Assembly (NCBI GenBank): GCA_003506435.1
Contig: DOAQ01000023.1
Location: forward strand, 1-64,000
Length of the DNA stretch: 64,000 nucleotides
From: Prolixibacteraceae bacterium
GTDB lineage: Bacteria; Bacteroidota; Bacteroidia; Bacteroidales; Prolixibacteraceae
Reading direction: 5' to 3'
Positions 14,335 to 22,515 of the stretch are shown here, one piece after another. A program made the position numbers and the translations under genes. The notes under the pieces are model-generated. The model saw only the letters and a list, made by a program, of their open reading frames with translations, was not told the origin of the DNA and searched no databases. Position 1 is the stretch's first letter. The number at the start of each line of letters is the position of its first letter.

Positions 14335-15306
14335 TTAATAGCAGGCCGATTTTTTCATGTATGAATTTACATATTCGTCAATCCCTTCTTCCAGGGTGAC
14401 GAATTCCTGCAGGTAACCAACTGAGCGTAGTTTCTCAATGTTGGCGCAGGTGTAATACTGGTATTTGCCTAGCAGGTCGGCGGGGGTGTCCATAAAACCA
14501 ATGTTTTCGGTTTTGCCCATCGAGCGAAATACCGCTTTTGCCAGATCAACGTAGGTGCGGGCCAGCCCGGTTCCCACGTTGTAAATTCCCGAATGCTTCC
14601 GGTTTTCCATGAAAAAACGCACCACACGGGCAACATCTTCAACATAAATAAAATCGCGCGATTGCTTGCCGTCAGCAATGTCGGGGCGGTGCGAACGAAA
14701 CAAACGCATTTCGTTGGTTTCGCTGATTTTATGAAACGCCTGCAAAATAACCGAAGCCATGCGCCCTTTATGGTATTCGTTAGGCCCGTACACATTGAAA
14801 AATTTCAATCCGGCCCAGAAATACGGTTGTTCGGCTTGCTCCAGCGCCCACTTGTCGAAGTCGTGCTTCGATTGTGCGTACAGGTTCAGTGGTTCAAACT
14901 GCGAGACCAGTTCATGGTCGTCGTCGAAACCTTTCGAGCCGTCGCCATAAGTAGAGGCCGACGACGCATAAATCATCGGAAGCCCGTATTTAATGCAGGC
15001 ATTCCATATATGTTGCGAGTATTCGAGATTGAGCTGGTGATACACTTCCGGTTCCTGCCCGATGGTGTCGGTGCGGGCTCCCATGTGGATGATGATCTGA
15101 ACGGATTGCTGATGGTTGGCCAGCCAGGTGAAGAAGTCGTCGCGGTCTACCATTGCACGGTGTGTTTTGCCCTGGTAGTTTCGGTCTTTCAGCGGATCGT
15201 TAAATTTATCAACTAAAACAATGTCTTTAAACCCCTCGCGGTTTAATTTCCCTACTATATAACTTCCAATAAAGCCGGCGGCTCCGGTAACTACAATCAT
15301 GCTCAT
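14335..15306 (-). CDS. hldD: ADP-L-glycero-D-manno-heptose 6-epimerase
   Basis: The 323-residue SDR-type epimerase has the N-terminal NAD(P) motif GAAGFIGSYIV, the catalytic Y-x3-K as YAQSK, ASSASTYGDG for the Ser/Thr of the triad, and KFFNVYGPNEYHKGRMASV, which is characteristic of HldD. It converts ADP-D-glycero- to ADP-L-glycero-manno-heptose for the lipopolysaccharide core, in the cytoplasm. An LpxL-type lipid A acyltransferase gene lies 1.1 kb away. The start MSMIVVTG is normal for the family (Met3 possible). No partner heptose genes are in the window. Confidence 0.93.
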   Translation of the reverse strand: MSMIVVTGAAGFIGSYIVGKLNREGFKDIVLVDKFNDPLKDRNYQGKTHRAMVDRDDFFTWLANHQQSVQIIIHMGARTDTIGQEPEVYHQLNLEYSQHIWNACIKYGLPMIYASSASTYGDGSKGFDDDHELVSQFEPLNLYAQSKHDFDKWALEQAEQPYFWAGLKFFNVYGPNEYHKGRMASVILQAFHKISETNEMRLFRSHRPDIADGKQSRDFIYVEDVARVVRFFMENRKHSGIYNVGTGLARTYVDLAKAVFRSMGKTENIGFMDTPADLLGKYQYYTCANIEKLRSVGYLQEFVTLEEGIDEYVNSYMKKSACY

Positions 15307-15745
15307 TCAAATTAATCGTACCGATTAAATCTGACATTGTCCTTTGTTTTCACTCTAATTAACTTCGATGGGTATTTTTTATTGCCTGAATGATTCAAAA
15401 AAATGAAGGATTTTTTGACTTTTTTTTAGTCATTTCAATCGGTCAATATCAAGCTGTTGAAATACAATCTGTTTAGAATCGATAACAAGGAACTTCAGAT
15501 CACAGAAATCATGTTTTTTACAGGTATTTTCAGTACATGCAGAAAACATTTTCGTTTCACGGGACAAAAATAATAAATTCAATAAAATGGATGCCGAATA
15601 ATGTCAGAAATGCTTGTAAAACGGCAATTTGTAATGTTTTTAGATAGGAGCATCATAAATCAATATTTTTTATCCCGAACTTTTTACCTTTGTAAACTCT
15701 AATTTTTAATCATCCTGAAAATATTCAGGAACAAGATATTTTACC
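15307..15745 (+). other. Intergenic region with divergent promoters of hldD and folE
   Basis: AT-rich; a small TGACT...AGTCA hairpin with a T-rich loop lies near 15416-15433. The folE -7 box is at 15685-15692. No small gene is supported. Confidence 0.5.
15685..15692 (+). promoter_or_regulatory. -7 box TACCTTTG for folE
   Basis: Exact TAnnTTTG match, 53 bases before the folE ATG. Confidence 0.5.
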
Positions 15746-16375
15746 ATGAGCCTGAAATATTCATTGAACAGCGAGAACAGCGGCTACCGGAAAGTAGAAC
15801 TGTACGACGAAAAGAAAACGGAAGCACTCGGACAGCATTATCATTCGATCCTGAAACTGGTTGGTGAAGACCCCGGGCGCGAGGGCCTGCTGAAAACTCC
15901 CGAACGGGTAGCCAAAGCCATGCAGTTTATGTTGCAGGGCTACGAACAGGACCCGGAGAAAATTCTGAGTTCGGCCATGTTCCGCGAAGATTACAAGCAA
16001 ATGGTGATTGTGAAGGACATTGAAATTTATTCGATGTGCGAGCACCACATGCTGCCGTTCATTGGCAAGGCGCACGTGGGATATATTCCCAATGGCTACA
16101 TTACCGGACTAAGCAAGATAGCCCGCGTGGTCGATGCGTATGCGCGCCGTTTGCAGGTGCAGGAACGACTGACCACCCAAATAAAAGATTGTATCCAGAA
16201 AACACTGAACCCGCTGGGCGTGGCAGTAGTCATTGAGGCGCAGCATCTTTGCATGCAAATGCGCGGGGTCGAAAAACAACATTCTGTTTCTACCACATCC
16301 GATTTTACCGGCGCTTTCGAACGGGTTGCCACACGTGAAGAATTTATCCGGCTGATCAGCACGAAGATGGGTTGA
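15746..16375 (+). CDS. folE: GTP cyclohydrolase I
   Basis: A 209-residue member of the FolE type I family. The zinc and active-site elements are present: EIYSMCEHHMLPFIGKAHVG with the ligand Cys and His, SKIARVVDAYARRLQVQERL, and HLCMQMRGVEKQHSVSTTSD with the second ligand Cys. It opens the GTP ring to give 7,8-dihydroneopterin triphosphate for tetrahydrofolate or related pterins. The N-terminal 25 residues are variable as usual. It is monocistronic with its own -7 box; no other folate genes are adjacent. Confidence 0.96.
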   Translation: MSLKYSLNSENSGYRKVELYDEKKTEALGQHYHSILKLVGEDPGREGLLKTPERVAKAMQFMLQGYEQDPEKILSSAMFREDYKQMVIVKDIEIYSMCEHHMLPFIGKAHVGYIPNGYITGLSKIARVVDAYARRLQVQERLTTQIKDCIQKTLNPLGVAVVIEAQHLCMQMRGVEKQHSVSTTSDFTGAFERVATREEFIRLISTKMG

Positions 16376-16431
16376 AGATGAATGATTGATTGCGATAGCA
16401 ACGCAGGAAGATATTTCCTGGTTTTCGCAAT

Positions 16432-17316
16432 TTATACCAGTTCCATGCCTTCAGGCCGGGTCCGTTTCCAGCGGCGGTGCGACCAAAGCCAATGCTCCGG
16501 TTTCTCACGGATGGTTTTTTCAAGCAGGCGAACGTGGGCATTGGTAATTTCATTTTCCGCGGTAGTGGAAGCATCATCACAGATTTTGGTAAATATAACT
16601 TCATAATGTCCCCTTTTGGGTTTCATAATGTCGGTGAACAATACGGTCATCCCGAGTTTTTTTGCAATTTTTTCAGGTCCCAGGAAAACCGGTGTTTCCT
16701 GATTGAGAAAAATCGTCCAGTATTTGGTTTCAATAGGCGATTGATCGGCAATAAAAAAAGTAGCGGTTTTTATACCTTGTTTTTGCGCGTGGACAATCAT
16801 TCTGTACGCATCGTCCATCGGCAAAACTTTCAGGCCCAGTTTGGTGCGCGTTTGTTTCATAAAATGGTCAAACGCCTCGCTGCTCAGCGGTTTGTAAATA
16901 ACGCCGAACTGATGGGAAGAACATGAAACAATATCGATCAGCATTTCCCAGTTTCCGTAATGACCTGAAATTAGGATCACATTTTTCCCCTGTCTGTAAA
17001 GCTCTTCCAGTATTTCCTGGTTTTTAAAAACCACTCTTTTGCGTATGCCCTTCTGTGAAAGGCGATACAACTTGATCTGTTCGACCAGCAAATCGCCAAA
17101 ATGATGGTAGTATTTTTTTGCTATCTGCAATCTTTCTTCTTCCGTTTTCTCAGGAAAAGAGTTTCGAAGATTCTCCAAAACTACCTTTTTCCGGTAGTCT
17201 ATTACATACCAAACAAGCAAAAAGATAACATCCGACACAAGATAAAAAAATCTAAACGGCAGGAATGCAGCCAGTTTGAGGAGCGATATACCAAAGCAGC
17301 TAAAAAGTTTCTTCAT
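16432..17316 (-). CDS. LpxL/HtrB-type lipid A acyltransferase
   Basis: About 294 residues: an N-terminal membrane helix (FRFFYLVSDVIFLLVWYVI), VVLENLRNSFPEKTEEER, the catalytic HX4E motif as ILISGHYGNWEMLI, and GIKTATFFIADQSPIETKYW with FLGPEKIAKKLG. It transfers a secondary acyl chain to the lipid A precursor at the inner membrane. The frame extends to a TTG at 17337, but that TTG is part of a -7 box (TAGCTTTG, 17342-17335); the ATG at 17316 is therefore the start. It fits the LPS theme with hldD. Confidence 0.9.
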   Translation of the reverse strand: MKKLFSCFGISLLKLAAFLPFRFFYLVSDVIFLLVWYVIDYRKKVVLENLRNSFPEKTEEERLQIAKKYYHHFGDLLVEQIKLYRLSQKGIRKRVVFKNQEILEELYRQGKNVILISGHYGNWEMLIDIVSCSSHQFGVIYKPLSSEAFDHFMKQTRTKLGLKVLPMDDAYRMIVHAQKQGIKTATFFIADQSPIETKYWTIFLNQETPVFLGPEKIAKKLGMTVLFTDIMKPKRGHYEVIFTKICDDASTTAENEITNAHVRLLEKTIREKPEHWLWSHRRWKRTRPEGMELV

Positions 17317-17557
17317 ACGGAATTTAACGCGCTGCAAAGCTATTAAAATATTAAAGTTTTATCCGCCGGAAACTCTAAAAATTTCGGGGCGTGGGTTGAC
17401 TTTTGAGACCCTAATGGATGTTTTTATTTCAGATTTTGCTTGAATTGGTTCAATTTTTTCGGGAAAGGAACCCTTGGTATTTAAAAACTTTAACGAATAC
17501 AGAAATGCTTCACTGACATTTTTTAATAAGTTTGTGAACTCGGAAAAGAAATGGATA

Positions 17558-18760
17558 ATGGCGAATAGGTTTAAACCATTGAACTCGGTATTGATAAAAC
17601 CGACAGGGCCCGACTGCAATCTAAATTGCAGCTATTGTTTTTATCTTGATAAGGCGGAGCTTTTTAATGCATCGCCGGTTCATCGTATGTCGCCCGAAAT
17701 TCAGGAAGAAATCATCCGGCAGGTGATTCAGCAATCGGGCAGTAACGTGTCGCTGGCATGGCAGGGAGGTGAACCAACCCTGATGGGACTTGATTTTTAC
17801 AAACGGGCTATTGAGCTTGAGATGAAATACGGGCACAACCAATCTGTTGGGAATGGACTTCAAACAAACGGTTTGTTACTCAACCGGGAATGGGCGGCTT
17901 TTCTGAAAAAATACGACTGGCTGGTTGGCCTTTCTCTTGACGGCCCTGCCGATATACACAATCATTATCGTCTCGATAAAGGGGGACACAAAACCCACAG
18001 CAAAGTTGAAAACGTGGCCAAAATGTTGCTCGACGAAGGAGTGGCTGCCAATGCTATGTGTTGTGTTACTTCCCATTCGGTAAAATACCCGGAGCAGTTG
18101 TACAACTATTTCAAAGAGCTGGGATATACGTTTATGCAATTTATCCCGGTGGTTGAAACCGACAAGGAAGATCCGTCGAAGGCAGCGCCCTTTTCAGTCT
18201 CGGCAGTCGATTACGGCCATTTTCTGAATAAACTTTTCGATTTGTGGATGGCCGATTTTCAAAACGGGCAGCCCACAACCAGTATCCGGCATTTCGAGTC
18301 GGTATTTCATACCTATGTGGGGATTCAGGCGCCCGAATGTACGATGATGAAAGAATGCGGAACTTATGTGGTGATAGAACACAACGGGAATGTGTACAGT
18401 TGCGATTTTTTTGTGGAACCAAAATGGAAACTTGGCAACGTGATGCACGACCGGATCATCAATATGCTGAACTCGAAAAAGCAGGAAACATTTGGCTTGG
18501 CAAAGGCTCAGTTACCCCGCGATTGCAAACAGTGTACATGGCTTCACAATTGCTACGGAGGATGTACCAAAGACCGGATAAAAGACCCGCGCGACAACCG
18601 AAATCCGCGATTCTGCCAGTCGTATAAAATGTTTTTCAAACATGCCGACGGAACACTGAAAGACCTTGCCGTGCAGTGGCAGCAGCAACAACACGATCTG
18701 CGCGAACAACAGAAATACGGAAATACCTACAATGCCTTTGACGATTTTATGAACCAATAA
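17558..18760 (+). CDS. Anaerobic sulfatase-maturating enzyme (radical SAM, SPASM domain)
   Basis: About 400 residues. The radical-SAM cluster is C20-x3-C24-x2-C27 (PDCNLNCSYCFYLDKAEL). SLAWQGGEPTLMG and LQTNGLLLN are typical of anSMEs. The C-terminal SPASM region has the Cys set APECTMMKECGTYVVIEHNG, SCDFFV, LPRDCKQCTWLHNCYGGCTK and RFCQSY. The enzyme oxidises an active-site Cys or Ser of sulfatases to formylglycine in the cytoplasm before export. No sulfatase gene is in the window, so targets lie elsewhere. I use ATG 17558 (MANRFKPLNS); upstream in-frame sequence is not family-like. The stop overlaps the next start as TAATG. Confidence 0.93.
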   Translation: MANRFKPLNSVLIKPTGPDCNLNCSYCFYLDKAELFNASPVHRMSPEIQEEIIRQVIQQSGSNVSLAWQGGEPTLMGLDFYKRAIELEMKYGHNQSVGNGLQTNGLLLNREWAAFLKKYDWLVGLSLDGPADIHNHYRLDKGGHKTHSKVENVAKMLLDEGVAANAMCCVTSHSVKYPEQLYNYFKELGYTFMQFIPVVETDKEDPSKAAPFSVSAVDYGHFLNKLFDLWMADFQNGQPTTSIRHFESVFHTYVGIQAPECTMMKECGTYVVIEHNGNVYSCDFFVEPKWKLGNVMHDRIINMLNSKKQETFGLAKAQLPRDCKQCTWLHNCYGGCTKDRIKDPRDNRNPRFCQSYKMFFKHADGTLKDLAVQWQQQQHDLREQQKYGNTYNAFDDFMNQ

Positions 18761-19170
18761 TGATCTGGCAAAAAGAAACAACGCTACCCGAATTCAGGAG
18801 GGGATATCACCTGATTACCCGGATGATTGAAGAGCTATTACCCGACCTCCCGGAGAAAGGCTTATTGAATATTTTGGTGAAACACACTTCAGCAGGGATT
18901 ACTATCAACGAAAATGCTGACCCGACTGTCCGTCAGGATTTCGAGACGTTCATCAACAAAATGGTTCCTGAAAACGATGCCGATTTTGTACACAACTACG
19001 AAGGCGACGACGATATGCCCGCCCATCTGAAATCGTCGATCATTGGCAGTTCGCTGACCATTCCGGTCACCAATCATCGCCTGAACCTGGGAACCTGGCA
19101 AGGCATTTATTTTTGCGAATTCCGGAATTTAGGGGGAAAACGAAAACTGGTGTTGACGGTTTATAGTTGA
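18760..19170 (+). CDS. YjbQ/UPF0047 family protein
   Basis: The 136-residue protein matches the YjbQ fold throughout: GLLNILVKHTSAGITINENA, DFETFINKMVPEND, YEGDDDMPAHLKSSIIGSSL and NLGTWQGIYFCEFRN, including the conserved His-Thr-Ser and Asp/His putative active-site residues. E. coli YjbQ has weak thiamine-phosphate synthase activity, but the physiological role of the family is unsettled. Its ATG overlaps the anSME stop (TAATG), so the two are translationally coupled; a functional link is not obvious. Confidence 0.9.
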   Translation: MIWQKETTLPEFRRGYHLITRMIEELLPDLPEKGLLNILVKHTSAGITINENADPTVRQDFETFINKMVPENDADFVHNYEGDDDMPAHLKSSIIGSSLTIPVTNHRLNLGTWQGIYFCEFRNLGGKRKLVLTVYS

Positions 19171-19229
19171 TTTGCCGATAGCTGATTCTTATTCTTGAAT
19201 CTAATTACTTACTACTTTTTACTTGATAC

Positions 19230-19931
19230 TCATTTTCCGATGATAAAAATTGCAGGCCGCTTTTGAATGTCGGGTTGATTTTTGCGCCAGTACGAAACCG
19301 GTTTGGTAAGAATAAATTCGGTTTCCAGAGTGATGTCGGCAGCCACACAGAGCAGGGTTTTCGGGTCGCAGGTGTGAATCAAATCGGCGAATAATTGCAA
19401 ATTGCGGTATGGCGCTTCAATGAAAAGCTGGCTTTGGTTTTCGGCGTACACCCGGCTTTCCAGCATTTTTATGGTTTTCGATTTGGCCGGTTCCTTGATG
19501 GGAAGATAACCGTTGAATGCAAAATTTTGTCCGTTCAGTCCCGAAGCCATCAGCGAAAGCAAAATCGATGACGGACCAACCAGCGGAACCACCCGGATGT
19601 TTTTCTCATGTGCAATTCGTACAATGTCGGCTCCGGGGTCGGCAATGCCCGGACAACCGGCTTCTGAAATAATCCCGATATCGTGACCGTCTTTCAGCGG
19701 TTCGAGGTAACGGTGCAAATCTCCGGCTTTGGTGTGTTGGTTCAGCTCGAAAAAAGTAAGCCGGTCAATGTCAATATCTTTATCAACCAGTTTTAAAAAA
19801 CGCCGGGCTGTCCTGATATTCTCCACAATAAAAAACGAAACCGATACAATTATATTTTTGTGATCAGAAGGGAGAACTGTTTCCAGTCTGCTTTCGCCAA
19901 GAGTGGTGGGAATCAGGTAAATTTTCGACAT
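19230..19931 (-). CDS. rsmI: 16S rRNA 2'-O-ribose C1402 methyltransferase-type SAM enzyme
   Basis: The 233-residue protein belongs to the tetrapyrrole-methylase-fold family. It has IGIISEAGCPGIADPGADIV (SAM loop), VRVVPLVGPSSILLSLMASG-type sequence, NFAFNGYLPIKEPAKSKTI and QLFIEAPYRNLQLFADLI, as in RsmI-like proteins of Bacteroidota. It is shorter than E. coli RsmI (286 residues) and starts MSKIYLIPTTLGES, so it may be the divergent second paralogue seen in this phylum; the exact target is not certain. A -7 box TATTTTTG (19952-19945) precedes it, back to back with that of the MBL gene. Confidence 0.8.
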   Translation of the reverse strand: MSKIYLIPTTLGESRLETVLPSDHKNIIVSVSFFIVENIRTARRFLKLVDKDIDIDRLTFFELNQHTKAGDLHRYLEPLKDGHDIGIISEAGCPGIADPGADIVRIAHEKNIRVVPLVGPSSILLSLMASGLNGQNFAFNGYLPIKEPAKSKTIKMLESRVYAENQSQLFIEAPYRNLQLFADLIHTCDPKTLLCVAADITLETEFILTKPVSYWRKNQPDIQKRPAIFIIGK

Positions 19932-19944
19932 GCTAATTTTTTTT

Positions 19945-19993
19945 CAAAAATAAGGAAAAAGTGTGGCAGACCCTGGTTCAATCCTTATTTTTG
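19945..19993. promoter_or_regulatory. Divergent -7 boxes for rsmI and the MBL gene
   Basis: TATTTTTG occurs on the minus strand at 19952-19945 and on the plus strand at 19986-19993, both exact TAnnTTTG matches. The plus box implies that translation of the MBL gene starts downstream of 19999. Confidence 0.5.
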
Positions 19994-20016
19994 TATGTCA
20001 GAAAAAAACAGATATT

Positions 20017-20784
20017 TTGAAAATCACATTTTTAGGAACCGGAACATCGCAGGGAATACCGATCATCGCATGCAGTTGCGGGGTTTGCCAGTCGGAGGAC
20101 CCAAAAGACAAGCGCCTGCGCGCATCTATCCTGATCGAGATTGGGGAACAAAAGCTGGTGGTTGATGCCGGTCCCGATTTCCGCCAGCAAATGCTGAAGG
20201 TGAACCTGAAACGGCTCGATGCCATTTTGCTGACGCACGAGCATGTCGATCATCTTTTTGGCCTCGACGATATCCGGGCATTTAACTGGGTACAGAAACA
20301 CCCGACCGATATTTATGCTGAAGAACGGGTACAAAATGCTATTAAGCGGGTATTCAATTATGTTTTTGCCAACTTTAAATATCCGGGCATTCCGCAAATG
20401 AACCTCCACCTGATTGAAAATAAGTCATTTTGTATTGGCGAAACCGAAATTATTCCGGTTCGCGGGATGCACTACAAATTACCTGTTTATGGGTTTCGTA
20501 TCGGAAAAATGGCTTATCTCACCGATGTGAATTATCTGGAAGAAAGTGAAAAAGAAAAACTGAAGGGCCTGGATATTTTTGTTATAAATTCTCTCCGGAA
20601 AGAAGAGCATATTTCGCATTTTACGCTTGATCAGGCGTTGCAACTGATTGACGAATTAAAACCTGCAAAAGCATATCTTACACATCTTTCCCATCAAATG
20701 GGATTCCACCGGGAAATATCGGATGAACTTCCGGAAAATGTTTTTCTGGCTTACGATGGGTTGGAGTTATTTGCTGAAGGCTGA
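20017..20784 (+). CDS. MBL-fold metallo-hydrolase (PhnP-like)
   Basis: About 255 residues. KITFLGTGTSQGIPIIACSC opens the fold; ILLTHEHVDHLFGLDD holds the HxHxDH zinc motif; MHYKLPVYGFRIG, MAYLTDVNYL and AYLTHLSHQMG supply the other ligands. Such enzymes hydrolyse cyclic phosphodiesters; an RNA- or phosphonate-related role is possible. The frame is open to an ATG at 19963, but the promoter position and family N-terminus favour the TTG at 20017 (M-KITFLGTG). Confidence 0.88.
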   Translation: MKITFLGTGTSQGIPIIACSCGVCQSEDPKDKRLRASILIEIGEQKLVVDAGPDFRQQMLKVNLKRLDAILLTHEHVDHLFGLDDIRAFNWVQKHPTDIYAEERVQNAIKRVFNYVFANFKYPGIPQMNLHLIENKSFCIGETEIIPVRGMHYKLPVYGFRIGKMAYLTDVNYLEESEKEKLKGLDIFVINSLRKEEHISHFTLDQALQLIDELKPAKAYLTHLSHQMGFHREISDELPENVFLAYDGLELFAEG

Positions 20785-20898
20785 ACCCGAATTCTGAAAA
20801 ACTGATGCCCGATAGTCGATATCCTGGTTGCTGAATTGGAAATAGTTGAATGGTTAAATTGCTGAATTGTTGAATTGCTAACAGCCAACAAGTCTTTT

Positions 20899-20940
20899 CT
20901 GAGAACTGTGACTGAGAACTGTGACTGAATACTGCGACTG
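20899..20940 (+). repeat. 13-bp tandem repeat (CTGAGAACTGTGA)x3
   Basis: Two exact units and one variant unit lie between the MBL and sixA genes, next to an AATTGTTGAATTGC low-complexity run (20828-20880). Confidence 0.75.
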
Positions 20941-20949
20941 TCCACTTTT

Positions 20950-21444
20950 TTACTTAAACATCCGGGGCATAAGATGAAAATCGAGATGTCCGCGCCGGGC
21001 TTCCACCTGATTCCAGCGATCGATTGAAAATGAAATACCAACAGTGGAGCAGGTGGGCATCTCTCCATCAAAAAATTTTACCAGGTTATTGGCTAAATAA
21101 TAAATAGTAGGATTGTGTCCAAATACGAAAACGGTATTCAGGTTCTCGGGTAATTCGTGAAGCAATGCGATGAAATCGCTGGTGGTAATGCCTTCGTAAA
21201 TGGCTTTTACAGATACAATTTCATTTTCCGGAAAGTTCAGGGCTTCAGCAAAAATACGGGCTGTTTCCATAGCCCTTCTGGCCGGACTGCTGATGATCAT
21301 GCCGGGTGTAACCTTTTGTTTTTTCAGTTGGGTGCCGATCTCTTCGGCATCACTCTCACCCCGGTCGGTGAGTCCCCTGCTGAAATCGTCGTCGTAACCG
21401 TATGGTACCGACTTAGCATGGCGAACGAGTATTACCTGTTTCAT
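20950..21444 (-). CDS. sixA: SixA-type phosphohistidine phosphatase
   Basis: A 164-residue histidine-phosphatase-superfamily protein: catalytic RHG-type motif as VILVRHAKS (His9), DFSRGLTDRGESDAEEIG, MIISSPARRAMETARIF, and the second catalytic His in VFVFGHNPTIYYLAN. The length matches SixA, which removes phosphate from HPt-domain histidines in phosphorelays. The partner phosphorelay is not in the window. It is monocistronic. Confidence 0.88.
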   Translation of the reverse strand: MKQVILVRHAKSVPYGYDDDFSRGLTDRGESDAEEIGTQLKKQKVTPGMIISSPARRAMETARIFAEALNFPENEIVSVKAIYEGITTSDFIALLHELPENLNTVFVFGHNPTIYYLANNLVKFFDGEMPTCSTVGISFSIDRWNQVEARRGHLDFHLMPRMFK

Positions 21445-21759
21445 GTGTTTATTTTTTCAAAAGTGTTTTGTGCAATTTTCGTATCATTAATTGAATTTCA
21501 ATCTTGAAACCAACGCATGGCCCCGAAACCTCGGGGCGCATGATCAGGAAATAATCATTCCGATTAGTGTTTCTGCGAATCATGCTCATTTCATAATTGT
21601 ACAATTTATGGTGTAAAATTAAGGTATTTTGCGGCTAAAAGCCAGAGGCAGCATGTTGAAAGGCTGATTCTCATTGTTCGCTGCCAGATATATTTCATTC
21701 CCCGCTTTTAATTAAGAGCTAATTTTTGTAATTTGAGCAAAAAACCAAAACCTAGATTT
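21445..21759 (+). other. Intergenic region upstream of the small exported protein gene
   Basis: Contains a CCCCGAAACCTCGGGG palindrome near 21521. TTG 21733 is an alternative start for the next gene. No further gene is seen. Confidence 0.4.
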
Positions 21760-22203
21760 ATGAGAAAGCCAATCATCATTTCAGTAATTGTCATTGTTGC
21801 CATTTTTTTTATTTTGGGTGGCAGTTTTGGCGAAGGCGGTTGCCAATTTAATATTTCTACTGCGAAATTATCGGATGCAAAAATATGCACCAGTTTAACC
21901 GGAAACCTGTGCGATCAGGACAACCTCGTTTTGCCTGCTTCAACTCCGATGATTTATGTGACTTGTATGTTAAAGTATGCCGCTGCCAACACCAAAGTAA
22001 AATTTAGTTGGATGTATTATGGCGACACGAAATTTGAAATTGACAATGTAGTATTGGATACCGGCGACAAAGTAAGCGACCTCGAACTGCATTCAAACCT
22101 TCCGTGTCCCGATGGTGGTTGGCCGACAGGAGTGTACGAGGTGGTTATTCAGATACAGACAGATAATGCAAAACCGCTAATTAAACAGTTCAATATAAAT
22201 TAA
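21760..22203 (+). CDS. Small exported protein of unknown function
   Basis: 147 residues from ATG 21760 (an in-frame TTG at 21733 would add nine). One N-terminal membrane or signal segment (PIIISVIVIVAIFFILGGSF) precedes a Cys-containing part (GGCQFNISTAKLSDAKICTS, LTGNLCDQDN, YVTCMLKY, NLPCPDGGWPTG). The end GVYEVVIQIQTDNAKPLIK looks like the last strands of an Ig-like sandwich. Five cysteines suggest disulfides in the periplasm. I do not recognise the family. It stands alone ahead of the export operon. Confidence 0.65.
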   Translation: MRKPIIISVIVIVAIFFILGGSFGEGGCQFNISTAKLSDAKICTSLTGNLCDQDNLVLPASTPMIYVTCMLKYAAANTKVKFSWMYYGDTKFEIDNVVLDTGDKVSDLELHSNLPCPDGGWPTGVYEVVIQIQTDNAKPLIKQFNIN

Positions 22204-22392
22204 ATACATTATTGTTTCTTTTAAAATAAACAGAAGGGAAGCATGTCTCATGCCGGGTTTGCGAAAGGAAATTCGTAGGCAATTCTATTTTTGTGCTTTC
22301 AGAAAAATTTTGGGCATAATTTGTCTGAAATTTACTTTCCTGACATCTTTTTTGTTGTGTTTATATGGAATATATTATCCAACCTGCCAAAT

Positions 22393-22455
22393 CTTGTCTA
22401 AATAATTCAAAGTCTAGTCTAACAAATAGTAACGTTGGTCTAAAAATATTGACAT
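22393..22455 (+). promoter_or_regulatory. Three GTCTAA iterons at exact 21-bp spacing upstream of the export operon
   Basis: GTCTAA occurs at 22396, 22417 and 22438, each inside a similar context (CTTGTCTAAATAAT, CTAGTCTAACAAAT, TTGGTCTAAAAATA). Equal 21-bp spacing places them on one face of the helix. The third copy abuts a TTG-N20-TACTTTTT promoter (22449-22479), the arrangement of an activator site. LytTR-type regulators are known to bind direct repeats spaced about 21-22 bp; the actual regulator is unknown. Confidence 0.6.
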
Positions 22456-22479
22456 GCTGGTAACTAATGCGTACTTTTT
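22449..22479 (+). promoter_or_regulatory. Putative promoter of the ABC/RND export operon
   Basis: TTG (22449-22451) and TACTTTTT (22472-22479) are 20 bases apart, near the Bacteroidota TTTG-N19-TAnnTTTG consensus with one mismatch in the -7 box. It lies 36 bases before the GTG start. Confidence 0.4.
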
Positions 22480-22515
22480 CAGTCGAATTATGGAAACGAT
22501 AAACAATTTTTAATT

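Noticed and set aside
14593..15216. 207-codon open frame on the plus strand
   Set aside because: It lies entirely antisense to hldD, whose motifs are complete.
17317..17337. TTG start at 17337 for the LpxL-type gene
   Set aside because: The TTG is part of a TAGCTTTG -7 box; the ATG at 17316 gives the normal family N-terminus.
19960..19995. T-arm-like sequence GGTTCAATCC, possible tRNA end
   Set aside because: No acceptor, D or anticodon arm surrounds it, and the space between the divergent genes is too short.
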